Part shown: piece after piece, positions 1 through 8,543 of the stretch
Layout: every line of letters begins with the position of its first letter
Numbering within the stretch: position 1 is the first letter of the stretch
Assembly (NCBI GenBank): GCA_025450315.1
Contig: JANWHQ010000152.1
Coordinates: 1 to 35,521, forward strand
Source of the DNA: Caulobacteraceae bacterium
GTDB lineage: Bacteria > Pseudomonadota > Alphaproteobacteria > Caulobacterales > Caulobacteraceae
Direction of reading: 5' to 3'
DNA length: 35,521 nt
Program-made: the position numbers and the translations under genes
Notes under the pieces: generated by a model
Told to the model about the DNA's origin: nothing
Seen by the model: only the letters and a program-made list of their open reading frames with translations
Databases searched by the model: none

Positions 1-229
<229 letters not shown>

Positions 230-238
230 GGCTGACCC

Positions 239-670
239 ATGCTGCAACCCAAGAAGACCAAGTTCAGAAAGCAGTTCAAGGGCCGCATCCACGGATCGGC
301 CAAGGCTGGCTTCGCGCTCAATTTCGGGGCCTTCGGCCTGAAGTCGCTGGAGCCCGAGCGCGTCACCGCCCGTCAGATCGAGGCGGCCCGCCGGGCCATC
401 ACGCGTCAGATGAAGCGCCAGGGCCGGGTGTGGATCCGGGTGTTCCCGGACGTGCCGATCTCGTCCAAGCCGGCCGAAGTGCGGATGGGCTCGGGCAAGG
501 GCGCCCCGGAGTACTGGGCCGCGCGGGTGCACCCGGGCCGGATCCTGTTCGAAATCGACGGCGTGCCGGCCGACGTGGCGCACGAGGCGCTGCGGCTGGG
601 CGCGGCCAAGCTTCCCGTCAAGACCAAGGTCGTCACCCGGCTCGACGCCGGCGTGGCGCATGAGGGCTGA
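239..670 (+). CDS. rplP: 50S ribosomal protein L16
   Basis: Large-subunit protein L16 binds 23S rRNA near the peptidyl-transferase centre and the A-site tRNA. The 143-residue product has the family length and the hallmark start [16 protein letters not shown], the central [16 protein letters not shown] segment, and [15 protein letters not shown] followed by [15 protein letters not shown]. The ATG at 239 is preceded by GAGG at 228-231, which lies across the rpsC stop. It is followed 5 bases later by rpmC, the usual order. Nothing unusual is seen. Confidence 0.98.
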   Translation: MLQPKKTKFRKQFKGRIHGSAKAGFALNFGAFGLKSLEPERVTARQIEAARRAITRQMKRQGRVWIRVFPDVPISSKPAEVRMGSGKGAPEYWAARVHPGRILFEIDGVPADVAHEALRLGAAKLPVKTKVVTRLDAGVAHEG

Positions 671-675
671 TCGCG

Positions 676-867
676 ATGGATATCGATGAAGTCCGCCGCC
701 TGACCGGCGACCAGCTGCAGGAGCAGCTGCTGAGCCTGAAGAAGGAGCAGTTCAACCTGCGCTTCCAGGCCGCCACCGGCCAGCTGGAGAAGACCCACCG
801 GGTGAACGAGATCCGCAAGGACATCGCCCGCATCAAGACCGTGCTGCGCAACAAGACCGCCGCCTGA
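676..867 (+). CDS. rpmC: 50S ribosomal protein L29
   Basis: L29 is a small two-helix protein at the polypeptide exit tunnel that helps form the docking site for SRP and trigger factor. The 63-residue product has the expected length and pattern: an N-terminal helix with [20 protein letters not shown], the conserved [16 protein letters not shown] turn, and a second helix ending in [11 protein letters not shown]. It lies between rplP and rpsQ with gaps of 5 and 9 bases, as in other proteobacterial S10 clusters. Confidence 0.97.
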   Translation: MDIDEVRRLTGDQLQEQLLSLKKEQFNLRFQAATGQLEKTHRVNEIRKDIARIKTVLRNKTAA

Positions 868-876
868 GGATCAAGC

Positions 877-1188
877 ATGCCGAAACGAATTCTCGAAGGG
901 GTGGTGGTTTCCGACAAGGGCGACAAGACCGTCGTCGTCCGGGTCGAGCGGACCTTCCTGCACCCGGTGCTGAAGAAGACCGTGCGCCGCTCCAAGAAGT
1001 ACCACGCCCACGACGAAGCCAACGCCTTCCACGAGGGCGAGATGGTCCGCATCGTCGAGTGCGCGCCCAAGTCCAAGCTGAAGACCTGGGAAGTGATGCC
1101 CAAGGCGGGCGCCGAAGGCGGCGCTGAGCCCAGGGCCAGGTCGACCCGCGCCAAGAAGGCCGCTCCGGCGGCGGAGGCGTCCGCATGA
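877..1188 (+). CDS. rpsQ: 30S ribosomal protein S17 with a C-terminal tail
   Basis: S17 is a primary 16S rRNA-binding OB-fold protein of the 30S body. The core is typical: [20 protein letters not shown] at the start, then [18 protein letters not shown] and a [19 protein letters not shown] segment. The product is 103 residues, while most bacterial S17 proteins are about 80. The extra 25 or so residues form a low-complexity Ala/Lys/Arg/Glu tail (roughly residues 76-103). The stop overlaps the rplN start (ATGA at 1185-1188), which implies coupled translation. Confidence 0.97.
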   Translation: MPKRILEGVVVSDKGDKTVVVRVERTFLHPVLKKTVRRSKKYHAHDEANAFHEGEMVRIVECAPKSKLKTWEVMPKAGAEGGAEPRARSTRAKKAAPAAEASA

Positions 1189-1553
1189 TCCAGATGCAGT
1201 CCAACCTGGAGGTCGCCGACAATTCCGGCGCCCGCCGCGTCATGTGCATCAAGGTGCTGGGCGGCGCCAGCCGGCGCTATGCCCACGTGGGCGACACCAT
1301 CGTGGTGTCGGTCAAGGAAGCCATTCCGCGCGGCCGCGTGAAGAAGGGCGACGTGATGCACGCCATCGTGGTGCGCACCTCCCAGCCCATCCAGCGCAAG
1401 GACGGCTCGACCATCCGCTTCGACCGCAACGCCGCGGTGCTGGTCAACAAGCAGAAGGAGCCGATCGGCACCCGGATCTTCGGACCGGTGCCGCGCGAGC
1501 TGCGGGCCAAGAACCACATGAAGATCATTTCGCTGGCGCCGGAGGTGTTGTGA
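1185..1553 (+). CDS. rplN: 50S ribosomal protein L14
   Basis: L14 binds 23S rRNA at the subunit interface and contributes to the bridge with 16S rRNA. At 122 residues it has the standard length and very conserved sequence: [20 protein letters not shown], then [31 protein letters not shown] and FGPVPRELR. The start ATG overlaps the rpsQ stop by 4 bases and its own stop overlaps the rplX start by one base (TGATG), so this stretch is translated as a coupled unit. Confidence 0.98.
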   Translation: MIQMQSNLEVADNSGARRVMCIKVLGGASRRYAHVGDTIVVSVKEAIPRGRVKKGDVMHAIVVRTSQPIQRKDGSTIRFDRNAAVLVNKQKEPIGTRIFGPVPRELRAKNHMKIISLAPEVL

Positions 1554-1867
1554 TGGCCGCCAAGATCAAGAAGGGCGATCGCGTCGTGCTGCTCGCCGGC
1601 CGTGACAAGGGCCGGCAGGGCGAAGTGCTGCGCGTCTTCCCGAAGGAAGAGCGGCTGATCGTCCAGGGCCTGAACCTGGTCAAGCGCCACACGCGCCCCA
1701 GCCAGACCGATCCGCAGGGCGGCATCCGCACCAAGGAAGCGCCGATCCACATTTCCAACGTGGCCTATGTCGACCGCAACGGCGATCCCACCCGCGTGGG
1801 CTTCCGCATCGAGGGCGACAAGAAGGTCCGCTACGCCAAGAAGTCCGGCGAGGTCATCGATGGCTGA
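1553..1867 (+). CDS. rplX: 50S ribosomal protein L24
   Basis: L24 is an assembly-initiator protein that binds the 5' part of 23S rRNA and lines the exit tunnel. The 104-residue product carries the KOW motif at its N terminus ([17 protein letters not shown], then GEVLRVFP) and the family signatures [11 protein letters not shown] and EAPIHISNV. The ATG at 1553 shares its A with the rplN stop. A longer in-frame reading from 1244 would run through rplN in another frame and is not used. Its 3' end overlaps rplE by 8 bases. Confidence 0.97.
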   Translation: MAAKIKKGDRVVLLAGRDKGRQGEVLRVFPKEERLIVQGLNLVKRHTRPSQTDPQGGIRTKEAPIHISNVAYVDRNGDPTRVGFRIEGDKKVRYAKKSGEVIDG

Positions 1868-2420
1868 GGCCCAAACCTACCAGCCGCGGCTGAAGTCCGA
1901 ATATCGCGAGCGCATCCGCGCGGCGATGAAGGACCAGTTCGGCTACTCCAACGAGATGCAGATCCCCAAGCTCGACAAGATCGTCGTGAACATGGGCATC
2001 GGCGAAGCCGTGGGCGATTCCAAGAAGGCCACCTCGGCGATGGCCGACCTGGCCGCCATCACCGGCCAGAAGCCGGCCCCGACCCGCGCCCGCAAGTCGA
2101 TCGCCCAGTTCAAGATCCGCGAGAACATGGTGATCGGCGCCAAGGTGACGCTGCGCAAGGACCGCATGTACGAGTTCCTCGACCGGCTGATCACCATCGC
2201 CCTGCCGCGGGTGAAGGACTTCCGCGGACTGAAGCCCACCAGCTTCGACGGACGCGGCAACTACGCCCTGGGACTGCGCGAGCACATCGTGTTCCCGGAG
2301 ATCAACTACGACCAGATCGATCAGGTCTGGGGCATGGACATCATCGTCTGCACCACGGCTCGGAGCGATGCGGAGGCCAAGGCCTTGCTCACCGAGTTCC
2401 AGTTCCCGTTCGCGAACTGA
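1860..2420 (+). CDS. rplE: 50S ribosomal protein L5
   Basis: L5 binds 5S rRNA in the central protuberance and contacts P-site tRNA. The 186-residue product starts [17 protein letters not shown] and carries the signatures [34 protein letters not shown] and [15 protein letters not shown]. The start at 1860 overlaps the last 8 bases of rplX. A longer in-frame start at 1767 would lie inside rplX and add residues foreign to the family, so it is rejected. rpsN follows after 19 bases that carry a GGGGAGGG Shine-Dalgarno. Confidence 0.97.
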   Translation: MAEAQTYQPRLKSEYRERIRAAMKDQFGYSNEMQIPKLDKIVVNMGIGEAVGDSKKATSAMADLAAITGQKPAPTRARKSIAQFKIRENMVIGAKVTLRKDRMYEFLDRLITIALPRVKDFRGLKPTSFDGRGNYALGLREHIVFPEINYDQIDQVWGMDIIVCTTARSDAEAKALLTEFQFPFAN

Positions 2421-2439
2421 GCGGGGAGGGAAGGCAACT

Positions 2440-2745
2440 ATGGCCAAGAAGAGCACGGTCAATCGCAACGACATGGTCAAGCGGCTGGTCAAGCAGTACG
2501 CCGCCAAGCGCGCTGCCTTGAAGGCGACCGCCAACGACCAGAACCTGCCGCTCGAAGAGCGCTTCGCCGCCCGGCTGAAGCTCGCAGAGCTGCCCCGCAA
2601 TTCGTCCAAGGTGCGCATCCGCAACCGCTGCGAGATCACCGGGCGCCCGCGCGCTTTCTACCGCAAGCTCAAGATGAGCCGTATCGCCCTCCGGGACCTG
2701 GCCTCCGCCGGCCAGATCCCGGGCATGGTCAAGTCGAGCTGGTGA
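2440..2745 (+). CDS. rpsN: 30S ribosomal protein S14, zinc-free form
   Basis: S14 binds the 3' domain of 16S rRNA in the head of the 30S subunit. At 101 residues this is the long, zinc-independent type: the conserved [18 protein letters not shown] segment is present, but the CxxC pairs of the short zinc form are absent. The start at 2440 follows GGGGAGGG closely and gives the usual MAKKS N terminus. An in-frame start at 2368 would overlap rplE and is not supported. rpsH begins 7 bases after the stop. Confidence 0.97.
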   Translation: MAKKSTVNRNDMVKRLVKQYAAKRAALKATANDQNLPLEERFAARLKLAELPRNSSKVRIRNRCEITGRPRAFYRKLKMSRIALRDLASAGQIPGMVKSSW

Positions 2746-2752
2746 GGACCTG

Positions 2753-3151
2753 ATGTCGGTGAACGATCCCATCGGCGACATGATCGCCCGCATCAAGAAC
2801 GCCGCCGGCCGCCGGCGGAGCAAGGTGTCGACGCCCGCTTCGCGGATGCGCGCCCGTGTGCTCGACGTCCTGCAGGACGAGGGCTACATCCGCGGCTACG
2901 CCCAGGTGGAGCGCCCCGGCGCCTTCCCCGAGTTCGAGATCGAGCTCAAGTACTTCGACGGCCAGCCGGTGATCGCGGAAATCGCCCGCGTCTCCAAGCC
3001 CGGCCGCCGGGTCTACTCCTCCATCGACGACCTGAAGCCGGTGAAGAACGGGTTGGGCATCTCCATCCTGTCCACCTCCAAGGGCGTCATGTCCGACTCC
3101 GCCGCCCGCGAACAGAACGTGGGCGGAGAAGTCCTCTGCCGGGTCTACTGA
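2753..3151 (+). CDS. rpsH: 30S ribosomal protein S8
   Basis: S8 is a primary binder of the central domain of 16S rRNA. In enterobacteria it also represses the spc operon by binding its mRNA; whether that holds here cannot be seen. The 132-residue product has the family start [14 protein letters not shown], the YIRGY segment, and the C-terminal signature [16 protein letters not shown] ending in GGEVLCRVY. Only one base separates its stop from the rplF start. Confidence 0.98.
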   Translation: MSVNDPIGDMIARIKNAAGRRRSKVSTPASRMRARVLDVLQDEGYIRGYAQVERPGAFPEFEIELKYFDGQPVIAEIARVSKPGRRVYSSIDDLKPVKNGLGISILSTSKGVMSDSAAREQNVGGEVLCRVY

Positions 3152-3152
3152 C

Positions 3153-3686
3153 ATGTCGCGTATCGGCAAGAAGCCCATCGCCATCCCGTCCGGCGTGACC
3201 GTCTCGCTCGACGGCCAGACCGTCACGGTGAAGGGCCCCAAGGGCCAGCTCGCCTGGACCGTGGCCGACGAGGTCGCCATCACCCAGGACGACGGCCAGC
3301 TGACCCTGGCTCCGCTCCAGGACAACCAGCGCGGCCGCGCCATGTGGGGCCTGTCGCGCACCCTGGTGAACAACATGGTCGAGGGCGTGACCAAGGGCTA
3401 CGAGCAGACGCTCGAGCTGGTCGGCGTGGGCTATCGCGCGGCGATGAAGGGCAATGCGCTCTCCATGCAGCTGGGCTTTTCGCACGACGTGGACATCAAG
3501 CCGCCCGCCGGCGTCACCTTCGCCACGCCCAAGCAGACCGAGATCAGGATCAGCGGCATCGACAAGCAGGTGGTGGGCGAGATCGCCGCCCAGATCCGCC
3601 GGATCCGTCCGCCCGAGCCCTACAAGGGCAAGGGCGTTCGCTACGCCGGCGAGAAGGTCCGCCGCAAGGAAGGCAAGAAGAAGTAG
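3153..3686 (+). CDS. rplF: 50S ribosomal protein L6
   Basis: L6 lies near the sarcin-ricin loop and the factor-binding site of the large subunit. The 177-residue product has two repeated RNA-binding domains and shows [35 protein letters not shown] and the C-terminal signature [16 protein letters not shown]. Length and order are normal. It follows rpsH by one base and precedes rplR by three, so translation is probably coupled along this stretch. Confidence 0.98.
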   Translation: MSRIGKKPIAIPSGVTVSLDGQTVTVKGPKGQLAWTVADEVAITQDDGQLTLAPLQDNQRGRAMWGLSRTLVNNMVEGVTKGYEQTLELVGVGYRAAMKGNALSMQLGFSHDVDIKPPAGVTFATPKQTEIRISGIDKQVVGEIAAQIRRIRPPEPYKGKGVRYAGEKVRRKEGKKK

Positions 3687-3689
3687 GTC

Positions 3690-4040
3690 ATGGCGCTCAG
3701 CTCCCGCGACACTCTCCGCCGCCGCGCCCAGCGCGTTCGCAGCCGCCTCAAGCAGGTGGCCAACGATCGCCCGCGCCTGTCGGTGTTCCGCTCCAGCAAG
3801 AACATCTACGCCCAGGTGATCGACGACGCCCAGGGCGTGACGCTGGCCGCCGCCTCCACCCTGGAGGCCGAGGGCAAGGGCTCCGACAAGGACTCCGCCG
3901 CCCGCATCGGCAAGCTGATCGCCGAACGCGCCATCGAGAAGGGCGTCAAGGACGTCGTCTTCGACCGCGGCGGCTACATTTATCACGGCCGGATCAAGGC
4001 GCTGGCGGATGCCGCGCGTGAAGCCGGCCTGAACTTCTAA
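3690..4040 (+). CDS. rplR: 50S ribosomal protein L18
   Basis: L18 carries 5S rRNA into the central protuberance together with L5. The 116-residue product has a basic N terminus ([12 protein letters not shown]), then [34 protein letters not shown], and the C-terminal [20 protein letters not shown]. All are typical of bacterial L18. It sits between rplF and rpsE with gaps of 3 and 9 bases. Confidence 0.98.
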   Translation: MALSSRDTLRRRAQRVRSRLKQVANDRPRLSVFRSSKNIYAQVIDDAQGVTLAAASTLEAEGKGSDKDSAARIGKLIAERAIEKGVKDVVFDRGGYIYHGRIKALADAAREAGLNF

Positions 4041-4049
4041 GGAAAACCC

Positions 4050-4640
4050 ATGGCCCGTGAACCTGGACAGCGTGGCGACCGCCGGGATCGGCGTGAACGC
4101 GACGGCGACGATCGCGACAGCGACATCGTCGAGAAGCTGGTGCACATCAACCGCGTGGCCGCCACGGTGAAGGGCGGCCGGCGCTTCTCCTTCGCCGCCC
4201 TGATGGTGGTCGGCGACCAGAAGGGCCGCGTCGGCTTCGGTCATGGCAAGGCGCGCGAAGTGCCCGAAGCCATCCGCAAGGCGACCGAGGAAGCCAAGAA
4301 GACCATGATCCGCGTGCCGCTGCGCGAGTCCCGCACCCTGCACCACGACGGCGCGGGCCGTCACGGCGCGGGCAAGGTGACCCTGCGTTCGGCGCCTCCG
4401 GGCACCGGCGTGATCGCCGGCGGCCCGATGCGCGCGGTGCTCGAGACCCTGGGCGTCCAGGACGTGGTGGCCAAGTCGGTCGGCTCGTCCAACCCCTACA
4501 ACATGGTGCGCGCGACCTTCGACGCCTTGAAGGTGCAGTCCTCGCCCCGCCAGATCGCCGCCAAGCGCGGCAAGAAGGTCTCCGACATCGTCGGCCGCCG
4601 GTCCGACGGCGCCCAGGCCGAACCCGCGGCGGAGGGCTGA
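4050..4640 (+). CDS. rpsE: 30S ribosomal protein S5
   Basis: S5 is at the mRNA entry channel of the 30S subunit and affects decoding accuracy and helicase activity. The 196-residue product has a double-stranded-RNA-binding-type domain ([20 protein letters not shown], then [19 protein letters not shown]) and the S5 C-terminal domain with [18 protein letters not shown] and [16 protein letters not shown]. It has an Arg/Asp-rich N-terminal extension of about 27 residues, which is common in alphaproteobacteria. rpmD follows after 3 bases. Confidence 0.98.
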   Translation: MAREPGQRGDRRDRRERDGDDRDSDIVEKLVHINRVAATVKGGRRFSFAALMVVGDQKGRVGFGHGKAREVPEAIRKATEEAKKTMIRVPLRESRTLHHDGAGRHGAGKVTLRSAPPGTGVIAGGPMRAVLETLGVQDVVAKSVGSSNPYNMVRATFDALKVQSSPRQIAAKRGKKVSDIVGRRSDGAQAEPAAEG

Positions 4641-4643
4641 TCC

Positions 4644-4823
4644 ATGGCCAAAGTCACCGTCGTCCAGACCGGAAGCCCGATCCGCCGCACCAAGGACCAG
4701 CGCGCCACCCTCAAGGGCCTGGGCCTGGATCGCATCGGCCGCAGGTCGGTGCTCGAGGACACCCCCTCGATCCGCGGCATGATCGCCAAGGTGGCCCACA
4801 TGGTCCAGGTGGTGTCCGAATAA
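4644..4823 (+). CDS. rpmD: 50S ribosomal protein L30
   Basis: L30 is a small protein of the large subunit. The gene encodes only 59 residues, running from ATG at 4644 to TAA at 4821-4823. The family signature is clear: [36 protein letters not shown], and [13 protein letters not shown] at the end. It starts 3 bases after the rpsE stop. Unlike its neighbours it is followed by a long gap, 155 bases before rplO, which holds a palindromic repeat pair. Confidence 0.97.
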   Translation: MAKVTVVQTGSPIRRTKDQRATLKGLGLDRIGRRSVLEDTPSIRGMIAKVAHMVQVVSE

Positions 4824-4826
4824 CCA

Positions 4827-4922
4827 CCGCTCACGCCCCGCGCAGGCGGAGGCCCATGGGTTCGCGCTGGCTGACCAGCCGGCGCTGACGAAATGGATCC
4901 CCGCCTTCGCGGGGACGAGCGG
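4827..4922. repeat. Inverted pair of REP-like units inside the spc operon
   Basis: Two head-to-head copies of a palindromic unit lie between rpmD and rplO. The outer ends are CCGCTC (4827-4832) and GAGCGG (4917-4922). The right unit (4895-4922) holds the hairpin CCCCGC-cttc-GCGGGG. The left unit is a diverged inverted copy, with GCCCCGC and AGGCGGAGG around 4834-4852. The same unit occurs twice at 20799-20938. In RNA the pair would form a large hairpin in the operon transcript. Its effect on expression of downstream rplO, secY and adk is unknown. Confidence 0.75.
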
Positions 4923-4978
4923 ATTTAGAAGGCCGAGTCGGAGCCCAGCTCCGGCGCAGATCTCCAAGGAGAGGCTAG

Positions 4979-5470
4979 ATGACCAAGCTCAACGAACTTT
5001 CACCCCGTCCGGGCTCGCACAAGCCGCGCATGCGCGTCGGCCGCGGCCCCGGCTCCGGCAAGGGCAAGACCGCCGGCCGCGGCGTCAAGGGCCAGACCTC
5101 CCGCACTGGACACGGCATGAACCAGTTCGAGGGCGGCCAGATGCCGATCCACATGCGCATGCCCAAGCGCGGCTTCAACAATCCCTTCGCCAAGCGCCTG
5201 GTCGAGGTGAACCTGTGGCGGCTGGCCCAGGCCATCGAGGCGGGCAAGCTGGATCCCAAGCAGCCGATCGACGCGGAGGCCCTGCTCAAGGCCGGGGTCA
5301 TCCGCCGCGCCCGCGACGGCGTGCGGCTGCTGGGCCAGGGCGAGCTGAAGGCCAAGCTCGAGATCAACTGCCACTCGGCCACCGCCTCGGCCCGCAAGGC
5401 GGTGGAAGCCGCCGGCGGCAAGCTGACGACGGTGATCGCCGCGGCCGAAGCCGCTCCCGCCGAGGCCTGA
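4979..5470 (+). CDS. rplO: 50S ribosomal protein L15
   Basis: L15 is a late-assembly protein of the large subunit. The 163-residue product has the long basic, glycine-rich N-terminal extension typical of the family (GSHKPRMRVGRGPGSGKGKT, then GRGVKGQTSRTGHG), the EGGQMPIHMRMPKRGF signature, and a globular C-terminal domain with LLGQGELKAKLEINCHSAT. It ends in an Ala/Glu-rich tail. The start ATG is preceded by AAGGAGAGG at about 4966-4974, a strong ribosome-binding site. secY follows after 72 bases. Confidence 0.97.
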   Translation: MTKLNELSPRPGSHKPRMRVGRGPGSGKGKTAGRGVKGQTSRTGHGMNQFEGGQMPIHMRMPKRGFNNPFAKRLVEVNLWRLAQAIEAGKLDPKQPIDAEALLKAGVIRRARDGVRLLGQGELKAKLEINCHSATASARKAVEAAGGKLTTVIAAAEAAPAEA

Positions 5471-5479
5471 GACTCCGCG

Positions 5480-5501
5480 CCGCCCTCGCCAGCGGGGGCG
5501 G
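5480..5501 (+). promoter_or_regulatory. Small hairpin between rplO and secY
   Basis: CCGCCC (5480-5485) pairs with GGGCGG (5496-5501) across a 10-base loop in the 72-base gap before secY. There is no U-tract, so it does not look like an intrinsic terminator. It may protect or pace the message before secY, or simply be a chance GC-rich pairing. Confidence 0.3.
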
Positions 5502-5542
5502 AACACCCTATCTCTGGGTTCGGTACAGCTTGAGAGACGCCC

Positions 5543-6898
5543 ATGGCCTCGGCCGCTGAACAGCTCGCCGCCAATATGAACCTCGGCGCCTTCCAGAAGG
5601 CGACCGACCTGCACAAGCGTCTGTGGTTCACGGTCGGCGCGCTGATCGTCTACCGCCTGGGCGCCTACATCCCGATCCCGGGCATCGATTCCAAGGCCTT
5701 CGCCGACGCCTTCAACAGCCATTCGGCGGGCATCCTGGGCATGTTCAACATGTTCTCGGGCGGCGCGGTGCAGCGCATGGCGATCTTCTCGCTGAACGTG
5801 ATGCCCTACATCTCGGCGTCGATCATCGTGCAGCTGCTGCAGTCGATCTATCCGCCCTGGGACAAGCTGAAGAAGGAAGGCGGCGAAGCCGGCCGCAAGC
5901 AGCTGAACCAGTACACCCGCTATCTGACGGTGGTGCTGGCGCTGTTCCAGTCCGCCGCCATCGCCTTCGGCCTGCAGACCACGCGCGGGCTGGTGTTCGA
6001 CCCCGGGCCGTTCTTCATCGTCTCGACCATCGCCACCCTGACCGGCGGCACCATGTTCCTGATGTGGCTGGGCGAGCAGATCACCAGCCGCGGGGTCGGC
6101 AACGGCATCAGCCTTCTGATCTTCGCCGGCATCGTCGCGCGCCTCGGGCCGGCGCTCAGCCAGATGCTGTCGCTGAGCCAGCAGGGCGCCATGTCGAGCG
6201 GCGCCCTGATCATGATCGGGGTCGGCGCGGTGGGGGTGATGCTGGCCATCGTGTTCTGCGAGCGCGCCCAGCGGCGGCTCCTGATCCAGTATCCCAAGCG
6301 CCAGGTCGGCAACCGCATGTTCGGCGGCGAGTCGTCCTTCCTGCCGATCAAGATCAACACCTCCGGCGTGATCCCGCCGATCTTCGCCTCGAGCCTGCTG
6401 CTGCTGCCGGCGACGGCGCTGCAGTTCGGCGCGGGGGCCCTGTCGCACCTGCCCAGCTGGGCCCAGTGGATCCCCGGCCTGATCGGCCAGCTCCAGCACG
6501 GCCAGCCGCTGTTCATCGTCCTCTACGGCGCGATGATCGTGTTCTTCACCTTCTTCTACACCTCAGTGGTGTTCAATCCGGAGGACACCGCCGAGAACCT
6601 GCGCAAGTACGGCGGCTTCCTCCCCGGCATCCGCCCCGGCAAGCGCACCGCCGAGTACCTCGACTATGTGCTGACCCGCCTGACGGTGATCGGCGCGGCC
6701 TACATCGCCCTGGTCTGCATCCTGCCCGAGGCGATCATGGCCAAGATGCAGACGAACCAGTTCTACTTCGGCGGCACCTCCCTGCTGATCGTGGTGTCGG
6801 TGACCATGGACACCGTCGCCCAAATCCAGTCGTATCTGCTGGCGCACCAGTACGAGGGACTCATCAAGAAGTCCCGCCTGCGCGGGAGGACGCGTTAG
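5543..6898 (+). CDS. secY: Preprotein translocase subunit SecY
   Basis: SecY is the pore-forming subunit of the SecYEG channel, which exports unfolded proteins and inserts membrane proteins. The 451-residue product has the expected ten hydrophobic segments. Family motifs are present: YRLGAYIPIPGID in the first part, the plug region around SAGILGMFNMFSGGAVQRM, NVMPYISASIIVQLL, ITSRGVGNGISLLIFAGI, and KINTSGVIPPIFASSLL in the second half. The conserved basic cytoplasmic loop (RKYGGFLPGIRPGKRT) precedes the last segments. Its place between rplO and adk is the normal spc-operon position. Confidence 0.98.
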   Translation: MASAAEQLAANMNLGAFQKATDLHKRLWFTVGALIVYRLGAYIPIPGIDSKAFADAFNSHSAGILGMFNMFSGGAVQRMAIFSLNVMPYISASIIVQLLQSIYPPWDKLKKEGGEAGRKQLNQYTRYLTVVLALFQSAAIAFGLQTTRGLVFDPGPFFIVSTIATLTGGTMFLMWLGEQITSRGVGNGISLLIFAGIVARLGPALSQMLSLSQQGAMSSGALIMIGVGAVGVMLAIVFCERAQRRLLIQYPKRQVGNRMFGGESSFLPIKINTSGVIPPIFASSLLLLPATALQFGAGALSHLPSWAQWIPGLIGQLQHGQPLFIVLYGAMIVFFTFFYTSVVFNPEDTAENLRKYGGFLPGIRPGKRTAEYLDYVLTRLTVIGAAYIALVCILPEAIMAKMQTNQFYFGGTSLLIVVSVTMDTVAQIQSYLLAHQYEGLIKKSRLRGRTR

Positions 6899-6967
6899 GA
6901 TTGCACGGCCGCGCCCGCACACGGCCCGGCCGGCTCCGGCGCGGTTGGGCCAGGGGAGGACGCTTAG

Positions 6968-7555
6968 GTGAACATCGTACTGTTCGGACCGCCGGCGGCG
7001 GGCAAGGGCACCCAGGCCAAGCGCCTGGTCGCCGAGCGTCGCATGGTCCAGCTTTCGACCGGCGACATGCTGCGCGCCGCGCGCTCGTCCGGCTCGGAGC
7101 TCGGCAATCGCGTGGCCGCCATCATGGACCGCGGCGAGCTGGTCTCCGACGAGATCGTCATCGCCCTGATCGAAGAGACCCTGCCCCAGGCCGAGCATGC
7201 CGGGGGCGCGATCTTCGACGGCTTTCCCCGCACCGTGGCCCAGGCCGAGGCGCTGGACGCCCTGTTGGCCGGCCGCGGCTCGCAGATCGACGTGGTGATC
7301 CGGCTGGTGGTGGACGACGCGGCCCTGAAGCGCCGCATCGCCAAGCGCTTCGAAGAGGAGGGGCGCTCGGACGACAATCCCGAGGCCTTCGCCGTCCGGC
7401 TGGACGCCTACAACCGCCAGACCGCGCCGCTGCTGCCGTTCTACCGGGCCCAGGGCAAGCTGGTGGAGATCGACGGCATGGCCGGCATCGAGCAGGTGGC
7501 CGGCGAGATCGACCGGGTGCTGGGCGCCGGCGTGGCGACCGCCGCGGCCCGCTAG
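6968..7555 (+). CDS. adk: Adenylate kinase
   Basis: Adenylate kinase converts ATP and AMP to two ADP and balances the adenylate pool in the cytoplasm. The 195-residue product is the short-LID form without zinc cysteines. It shows the P-loop GPPAAGKGT (residues 6-14), the AMP-site segments STGDMLRAA and FDGFPRT, and the short lid KRFEEEGRSDDNPE. The start is GTG at 6968, backed by GGGGAGGAC at about 6954-6962. The TAG stop (7553-7555) lies inside the terminal CTAGAGC of the repeat that follows. Confidence 0.98.
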   Translation: MNIVLFGPPAAGKGTQAKRLVAERRMVQLSTGDMLRAARSSGSELGNRVAAIMDRGELVSDEIVIALIEETLPQAEHAGGAIFDGFPRTVAQAEALDALLAGRGSQIDVVIRLVVDDAALKRRIAKRFEEEGRSDDNPEAFAVRLDAYNRQTAPLLPFYRAQGKLVEIDGMAGIEQVAGEIDRVLGAGVATAAAR

Positions 7556-7658
7556 AGCAGGTTGCGATCTGATGGAATCAGATCGCCCGCTCTGGATCTT
7601 TGCATTCACGCGCGTTCTGTTCCGAAAACCGGTTCCCACTTTTCGGAATGCGCTCTAG
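7552..7658. repeat. 107-bp palindromic intergenic repeat with 7-bp inverted ends
   Basis: The element is bounded by CTAGAGC (7552-7558) and its exact inverse GCTCTAG (7652-7658). Inside are two perfect hairpins: GCGATCTGAT/ATCAGATCGC (7564-7573 and 7577-7586, 3-base loop) and TTCCGAAAA/TTTTCGGAA (7620-7628 and 7640-7648). The left terminus contains the adk stop and the right terminus the stop of the opposing gene. The motif of paired CCGAAAA and TTTTCGG blocks ended by TAGAGC is familiar from alphaproteobacterial intergenic repeats (from memory). It could act as a two-way transcription end. Confidence 0.85.
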
Positions 7659-8401
7659 CGGCGCACGAGCGCCCCCGGAAAGGCCCGCCGCCAGGCTTGC
7701 GCGGCCAGGCCGCCCCGCGCATCCCTGAACCCCCAGGCCTGGCCGGGCTGCAGCCCCGCCAGCGCCATGCGGAACGCCAGCCGGCGCGGCTGGATCAGGT
7801 CCCCGTCCTCGCCGCCCTGGACGATCAGGATGTTCAGCTGGACGGCGTAGCTCCATTGCAGGCCCGGCAGGTCGCCGCGCTGGCGCAGGCCCTCGGCCGC
7901 GAGCCCGAGGGCCAGGGTTTCGTCCCCGCAGATCACCACCGGCCGCTGGAACACCGGGTCCTCGAGCAGGCGCCGGGCCGCCTCCGAGGCGGCCTCCAGC
8001 CCGCCGCAAGCCCTGGCCATCTCCTCCCGGCACAGGGTGCGCAGGCGGCTGCGGTGGGGCTCGATCCCGAAGCGGGCGAGGGCGTCCACCACGCAGGGGC
8101 TGAGATCGGCGCCATGGGGCTCGGCGTCCTGCGGGCCAGGCCGGCGCGCCGAGCGCCGCACGAAGTCCACGAACAGGTCCGGGTGACGGGCTCCCAGCGC
8201 GCCGAACGCCGGATCGGCATAGAGTCCGCGGACCTGCCGCCAGCCGGCGATCACGCCGGCGGCGTCGGTCGGATCGATGCGCCCGATCATGTCGGCGAGG
8301 TCTTCGAACAGCCGGGCCGCCAGCTCGGCGCCGGCCGCATCGGCGCCTTCGCCGGAGGTCGTCGCGGTCCACGACGCCAGGGCCCGCCGCCATCCGATCA
8401 T
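7655..8401 (-). CDS. Hypothetical protein between adk and rpsM
   Basis: I do not recognise this 248-residue protein. It has no signal peptide and no membrane segment. It is rich in Ala, Arg and Gly, looks mostly helical in the first half, and has the sequence PVVICGDETLALGLAAEG followed by YAVQLNILIVQGGEDGD in the last third. Four cysteines are scattered with no metal motif. The start at 8401 was chosen because the minus strand reads GGAGAGGTGC directly before ATG. A longer frame to 8614 would cover the rpsM promoter. Codon use and GC match the neighbours. It runs against the ribosomal genes and splits the spc cluster from the alpha cluster. Confidence 0.7.
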   Translation of the reverse strand: MIGWRRALASWTATTSGEGADAAGAELAARLFEDLADMIGRIDPTDAAGVIAGWRQVRGLYADPAFGALGARHPDLFVDFVRRSARRPGPQDAEPHGADLSPCVVDALARFGIEPHRSRLRTLCREEMARACGGLEAASEAARRLLEDPVFQRPVVICGDETLALGLAAEGLRQRGDLPGLQWSYAVQLNILIVQGGEDGDLIQPRRLAFRMALAGLQPGQAWGFRDARGGLAAQAWRRAFPGALVRR

Positions 8402-8543
8402 GCACCTCTCCGAGGCAGGGGACAGCCGATCGGCCCCCCGCGGCCATCGCGGGACTTGGCGGCTGGCGCGCGCCGTGCCACGCTGGCTTATCCAAACCGT
8501 CCGGCCACGCTTGAAATCGAGGCCGGATTTCCACCTGTCGCCA

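Noticed and set aside
1244-1867. Extension of L24 to 207 residues
   Set aside because: The added residues overlap rplN in another frame. The KOW-containing product starts at 1553.
3087-4967. A 626-codon minus-strand frame opposite the ribosomal genes
   Set aside because: It is antisense to well-identified ribosomal proteins, with His/Asp/Leu-rich composition typical of a GC-rich shadow frame.
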